Positions 6,540-9,563 of a stretch of 9,563 nucleotides of DNA are shown piece by piece; within the stretch, counting starts at the first letter, position 1, and each line of letters begins with the position of its first letter. The DNA lies in the NCBI GenBank assembly GCA_018066225.1, contig JAGHRU010000159.1, positions 1 to 9,563 on the forward strand. Direction: 5' to 3'. Source of the stretch: Candidatus Equimonas enterica (GTDB lineage: Bacteria > Bacteroidota > Bacteroidia > Bacteroidales > Bacteroidaceae). The notes under the pieces were generated by a model that did no database searches, was not told where the DNA came from, and was given only the letters and a program-made list of their open reading frames with translations. A program made the translations under genes and the position numbers.

Positions 6540-8768
6540 TTATTCTGCCATCCAGAGTTCGAGGGTCGCGCCGCGCTGGATGTCGCTGTGGGTGAAGAAG
6601 GGGCGGCGCAGTGGCTTGCCGTCGAGCGTCATGCGGCGAATGTATTTCGCGGCTTTGCCCGTGCGATGGGTAATGATGCGGAAGGTCTTGCCGCCACTTT
6701 GGGGTATGGCGATGGTGTCGAAGCGCGGGCTGCCGATGGTGTAGGTGGGGTTGCCGGGGCAGACTTGGTAGAAGCCCATCGCCGAGAGCACGTACCACGC
6801 CGACATCTGGCCGCAGTCTTCGTTGCCCGCAAGGCCATCGGGAGCGTCGGCGTAGAGCGTGCGGAGGATGCTGTCGCAGAGGGCTTGCGTCTTCTCGGGC
6901 GCGCCCGCGTAATTATATAGGTAGGCTATGTGGTGGCTCGGCTCGTTGCCGTGGGCGTACTGACCGATGAGGCCAGAGATGTCTGCGCTGATGTTGTGGC
7001 CTTCGAGTGCCGACGACATGGTGAAGAGGCTGTCGAGGCGTGCCACAAACTTGCGCTTGCCGCCCATCAGGCTTTGTAGCCCCTTGATGTCGTGGGGCAC
7101 AAACCACGTCCACTGCCATGCGTTGCCTTCGCAGTAGTCATCGCTCTGGTGGTTGGAGGCTATAGGGGAGAATGGTGTGCGCCATGTGCCGTCCTTGTGG
7201 CGGCCACGCATGAAGCCTGTGTGCTTGTCCCAGTAATGGCGGTAGGAAGTGGCGAGGGTGTCGAAACGCTCTGCGGTGGCCTTGTCGCCCATCGCGCGTG
7301 CCATCGTGGCCACGCACCAGCAGTCGTAGGCATATTCCAGGCCCTTGGCGACGCTCTCATGCTCGGTGTCGCAAGGGGCGTAGCCGAGCGTGCCCAGCCA
7401 GCGTTTGCTCTCGGGCATGAGTTGGTCGCGGATGATGGGCTCTGGGGCGTGGATGCCTTGGCGGTCGAAGGTGAAGGTGCGCACGCAGTGGCGCAGTGCG
7501 GCGGCGATGTCGAAGTCCCGATGGCCTTTGGCGTAAGCGTCGGCGATGACAGGCACTGCGTTAGCACCAATCATGCAACCCGTGTAGTTGCCCGAGAGTT
7601 CCCACATCGGCAGCAGTCCGCCTTCGTCGGCTTTGCGCAGGAGGGTGCGGACGAATTGCTGGTTGAGTGCAGGCTGTATGATGGTCAAGAGAGGATGTAG
7701 GGCGCGCATGGTGTCCCAGAGCGAGAAGATGGTATAGGTGGCTTCGTCGGCTTGGTGCACTGCGCCGTCGAGTCCACGGTAGCGGCCGTCGGCATCGCTG
7801 GCCAATGCGGGTTGCAAGCCCGTGTGGTAGAGGGCGGTGTAGAAGGTGCGGAGTAGGGCAGTGTCTGCGCTCTCGGCCTTGATGCTGCTCAGGTAGGTGT
7901 CCCACGCGGTGTAGGCATCGCGGCGTACCGTGTCGAAGTCCTTGCCGTCGAGGTCGTGGCGTACATTCTCGCGTGCGCCGTCGGCATCTACGGCCGACAC
8001 GCTGGTGCAGCCCGTCACTTGCTCATCCAGGAGCGTCGAGAAGTGCAGCAGCAGTTTGCATGCCCGCTGTCGCTGACCGTCCCAGGTCAAAGCGCCGTCG
8101 TCGGCATCGATGAGCGTGTAGGTGAAGGGCTTGGAAAACTTGGCGTAGAAGGCCACATGGCGGTCTTTCGCCCAGTTCTGTACGCGTTTCGTCCCTATGA
8201 TTTCCGTGTCGCTGATGACGCTGATGTGCAGGTCGTGGTTGTAGCCGCGCTGGTTGTTGTAGTCCCAGTCGATGATGAAGCCTGCCGCAGTGCTTGCGGG
8301 GAAGGTGTAGCGGTGCATGGCGGCGCGGGCAGAGGCTGTGAGTTCGGCACGTACGCCGTAGCGCTCGAGATAGACGCGGTAGTAGCCCGGCTCTGCGTAT
8401 TCGCTCTCGTGCGCAAAGGGGGAGGCGTAGGCCATGTGCAGGTCGTCGCGGGTGAGTACGCTGATGTCTTGCTCGCCCGTAGTGGGCATGATGAGCAGGT
8501 CGGCGAGGTCGCCGATGCCCGTGCCCGAGAGGTGGGTTTGGGCAAAGCCGCTGATGGTGGTGTCGCTGATGTGGTAGCCGCTACATCCGTCCCACGTTGC
8601 GATGCGGGTGTCGGGCGAGGGCTGCAGCATGCCGTGGGGGTAGGCGGCTCCCGGGAAGGTATGGCCGTGGCCGCCAGTGCCGATGAAGGGATTGACGTAT
8701 TGGGCGACGCCTTGCCCCGATAGGCCGAGGGCGAAGAGCAGCGTCAGTAGGAGTGCATAGTGTCGCAT
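6540..8768 (-). CDS. Secreted GH92 alpha-mannosidase (NEPSHH-type), second paralogue
   Basis: The 742-residue protein is a second GH92 exo-alpha-mannosidase, clearly diverged from the one at 1224-3464. A signal peptide runs from MRHYALLLTLLFALGLSG to about GVAQ, with no lipobox cysteine. Seen in order: YVNPFIGTGGHGHTFPGA (from residue 24), LSGTGIGD, FSLWDTMRALHP (from 348), CEGNAWQWTWFVPHD (catalytic acid region, Glu547), GNEPSHH (607-613) and GNEDCGQMSAWY (648-659). The NEPSHH and GNEDCG forms differ from the NEPD and GNEDTG of the paralogue, suggesting a different +1 subsite and substrate. An ATG at 8780 is also in frame, four codons earlier. The ATG at 8768 is preferred because it begins the leader and sits in the context CTACCCCTTATGCG, nearly identical to CTACTCCTTATGCG at the other GH92 start. 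It is likely cotranscribed with ttcA. Confidence 0.94.
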   Translation of the reverse strand: MRHYALLLTLLFALGLSGQGVAQYVNPFIGTGGHGHTFPGAAYPHGMLQPSPDTRIATWDGCSGYHISDTTISGFAQTHLSGTGIGDLADLLIMPTTGEQDISVLTRDDLHMAYASPFAHESEYAEPGYYRVYLERYGVRAELTASARAAMHRYTFPASTAAGFIIDWDYNNQRGYNHDLHISVISDTEIIGTKRVQNWAKDRHVAFYAKFSKPFTYTLIDADDGALTWDGQRQRACKLLLHFSTLLDEQVTGCTSVSAVDADGARENVRHDLDGKDFDTVRRDAYTAWDTYLSSIKAESADTALLRTFYTALYHTGLQPALASDADGRYRGLDGAVHQADEATYTIFSLWDTMRALHPLLTIIQPALNQQFVRTLLRKADEGGLLPMWELSGNYTGCMIGANAVPVIADAYAKGHRDFDIAAALRHCVRTFTFDRQGIHAPEPIIRDQLMPESKRWLGTLGYAPCDTEHESVAKGLEYAYDCWCVATMARAMGDKATAERFDTLATSYRHYWDKHTGFMRGRHKDGTWRTPFSPIASNHQSDDYCEGNAWQWTWFVPHDIKGLQSLMGGKRKFVARLDSLFTMSSALEGHNISADISGLIGQYAHGNEPSHHIAYLYNYAGAPEKTQALCDSILRTLYADAPDGLAGNEDCGQMSAWYVLSAMGFYQVCPGNPTYTIGSPRFDTIAIPQSGGKTFRIITHRTGKAAKYIRRMTLDGKPLRRPFFTHSDIQRGATLELWMAE

Positions 8769-8802
8769 AAGGGGTAGCATTTAGTGCGTGGTGTAGCGTA
8801 TG

Positions 8803-8810
8803 CAAATATA
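8803..8810 (-). promoter_or_regulatory. Bacteroidota -7 promoter box for the second GH92 gene (and ttcA)
   Basis: The minus strand reads TATATTTG then CA, matching TAnnTTTG. It predicts a leader of about 30 bases before the ATG at 8768, slightly less if 8780 were used. No clear -33 TTG. The 22-bp-period array begins about 70 bases upstream. Confidence 0.55.
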
Positions 8811-8878
8811 CGAAGATTTTTTGGAAGGCGCGCGGTGTTTGTCGGTTTTTTCGTTAGGGAAATGCGGCGTGTGCTCTC

Positions 8879-9032
8879 CTCTGCTGATTTTCAGTGTGTT
8901 GGCAGATGATTGGGAAGGTTCTGTGAGGCGCGCGTTACGGTCTGGGCAGACCGTGCGCAGGGCAAGGGCAGATGGTTCGCACGACAAAGGCAGATAGTTT
9001 TCACGGTCTGCCCAGAGCGTTTTCGCGCCCTT
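8879..9032. repeat. Degenerate tandem array with 22-bp period in the intergenic region
   Basis: The string GGCAGA starts at 8901, 8945, 8967 and 8989, all multiples of 22 apart, and CCCAGA continues the phase at 9011. Cut into 22-base rows from 8879, the seven rows each agree with the row at 8989-9010 at about 12-14 of 22 positions by hand count, where about 5-6 is expected by chance. That row reads GGCAGATAGTTT and then TCACGGTCTG. CACGGTCTG or ACGGTCTG ends the rows at 8923-8944 and 8989-9010. The row at 8857-8878 may be a further decayed copy (9 of 22). The array fills most of the 342-base gap between the terminator at 9042-9082 and the -7 box at 8803-8810, and no credible gene lies in it. 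The function is unknown: it could be a regulator-binding array, a relic of a small repeat element, or slippage-born tandem DNA. Confidence 0.7.
8937..9016. repeat. Palindrome and 15-bp perfect inverted repeat inside the 22-bp array
   Basis: TCTGGGCAGACCGTG (8941-8955) is the exact reverse complement of CACGGTCTGCCCAGA (9002-9016), with 46 bases between. The first arm also overlaps a self-palindrome, ACGGTCTG-GG-CAGACCGT (8937-8954). The two alternative pairings could form competing structures in DNA or RNA, or mark paired protein sites. Both elements fall on row boundaries of the 22-bp array, so they may be a by-product of its sequence. Confidence 0.75.
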
Positions 9033-9041
9033 ATGCGGGGC

Positions 9042-9082
9042 AAAAAAATCGGTGGCCGCACGCCTTTTGACATGCGGCCACC
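9042..9082 (-). terminator. Intrinsic terminator of the rightmost gene
   Basis: Reading the minus strand, GGTGGCCGCA (9082-9073), a 12-base loop and TGCGGCCACC (9060-9051) form a perfect 10-bp GC-rich stem, followed after GA by seven T residues (9048-9042). It lies 28 bases after the stop codon at 9111. This is the only hairpin in the window with a full U-tract. Confidence 0.88.
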
Positions 9083-9110
9083 GTGTGCCTTTGTGGTGGG
9101 AATGTTGTGC

Positions 9111-9563
9111 TTATCGCTTCATCATCTTGCGGCCGTCGGTTATGCTGATGCCGATCTGTGCTGCGCCTCTCTGACGACCCCAGATGTCGTAACTCTTGGT
9201 GGGGACAGGGCTTTCGGTGGGGGCTGCAATGCCTTCGGGCACAGGGCCGACGTGGAAGGTGAAGCGGCGCTCGGGACAAGCGTAGGCCACATACGCCTTA
9301 TCCACCATCGTGCCGCGTACGAAGAAGTCGTCGGGGATCACGATGGTGTAGTCGCCCTCGGTGTAGGACTTGGTGAAGGTCAGCTGGAAGACGCTGCCGT
9401 CCATGCCGAGCGGGCTGATGTCATCGACGTAGGTCACCTGCTGCTCCGTGCCGTCGGGATAGATGACATAGGGGCGACGCGCGCTCTCGCAGTAGAAGTA
9501 GTTGAAATAGGACAGGTCAGTGGAGTTGTTGTAAGCGTAGAGCCACTCATTGGTGTAGAGCGT
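9111..9563 (-). CDS. C-terminal part of a probable secreted protein with Bacteroidales-type tail, N-terminus outside window
   Basis: The frame is open from the stop at 9111 to the right edge, giving 150 visible codons; the start lies beyond 9563. The visible part looks beta-rich, with aromatic-rich strands (YNNSTDLSYFNYFYCES) and a YTEGDYTIVIPDDFFV segment (68-83) resembling the 'G-x-Y-x-V-x-I-P' strand pattern found in repeated beta-sandwich modules of Prevotella and Bacteroides surface proteins. After a Pro/Thr-rich linker (about 108-122) it ends with YDIWGRQ and GISITDGRKMMKR, a form of the YDxxGR...GixIxxGrK tail common at the C-terminus of exported Bacteroidales proteins, related to but weaker than the type IX secretion signal. 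The enzymatic or binding role must lie in the missing part and cannot be named. An internal GTG at 9437 is not a start, since coding continues upstream without a stop. Confidence 0.8.
   Translation of the reverse strand, partial: TLYTNEWLYAYNNSTDLSYFNYFYCESARRPYVIYPDGTEQQVTYVDDISPLGMDGSVFQLTFTKSYTEGDYTIVIPDDFFVRGTMVDKAYVAYACPERRFTFHVGPVPEGIAAPTESPVPTKSYDIWGRQRGAAQIGISITDGRKMMKR

Noticed and set aside
7956..8723. A 255-codon plus-strand frame opposite the GH92 gene at 6540-8768
   Set aside because: It is antisense to conserved GH92 motifs, valine/alanine/glycine-biased, and has no promoter or family resemblance.
8879..9032. CRISPR array
   Set aside because: The unit is a degenerate contiguous 22 bases, with no constant repeat alternating with unique spacers, and no cas genes are nearby.
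8879..9032. Iteron-type replication origin
   Set aside because: The 22-base period fits iterons, but no DnaA box, AT-rich unwinding region or replication initiator gene is seen.
8891..9073. Small minus-strand frame in the array region with a repeated SGQTV/SAQTV
   Set aside because: The repetition is explained by the 22-bp DNA period (66 bases is 22 codons). The frame also overlaps the terminator, so it is not a gene.
9111..9437. A complete 108-codon gene starting at GTG 9437
   Set aside because: The same frame continues without a stop to the window edge with similar beta-rich sequence, so this is the end of a longer gene.

Overview
The window looks like a chromosomal segment of a GC-rich member of the Bacteroidota, most likely the order Bacteroidales (Prevotella/Bacteroides type). 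The evidence is: four -7 promoter boxes of the Bacteroidota form TAnnTTTG, no Shine-Dalgarno sequences before the starts, two secreted family-92 glycoside hydrolases, a receiver-less sigma-54 activator of the kind common in Bacteroides, and a C-terminal 'YDxxGR...GixIxDGRK' tail on the rightmost gene. The genus is inference; no rRNA or other marker gene is present.

All seven genes lie on the minus strand, so the window reads right to left. From the right edge: (1) the last 150 codons of a probable secreted protein (9111-9563), ending at a clear hairpin/U-tract terminator (9042-9082). (2) A 342-base intergenic region (8769-9110) that holds a degenerate tandem array with a 22-bp period (about 8879-9032), then a -7 box. 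(3) A GH92 alpha-mannosidase (6540-8768), followed after 10 bases by a TtcA-type tRNA 2-thiolation enzyme (5786-6529), probably one transcript. (4) A promoter, then an NfeD-like membrane protein (5070-5672) and a flotillin-like SPFH protein (3652-5028) in the NfeD-then-flotillin order known from yuaF-floT of Bacillus, closed by a 13-bp perfect hairpin (3595-3633). (5) A promoter and a second, clearly different GH92 enzyme (1224-3464). (6) A promoter and a sigma-54-dependent activator that runs off the left edge (1-1107).

Functionally this is a mixture: two exported mannosidases probably taking mannose from host or yeast glycans, a membrane-microdomain pair, a tRNA modification enzyme and a regulator. 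No SusC/SusD pair, transposase, integrase, CRISPR array or RNA gene is visible. The two mannosidases each appear to have their own promoter rather than sitting in a classical polysaccharide-utilisation locus.

The least explained element is the 22-bp-period array upstream of the 6540-8768 mannosidase. It contains a perfect 15-bp inverted repeat and a near-complete palindrome in phase with the period.
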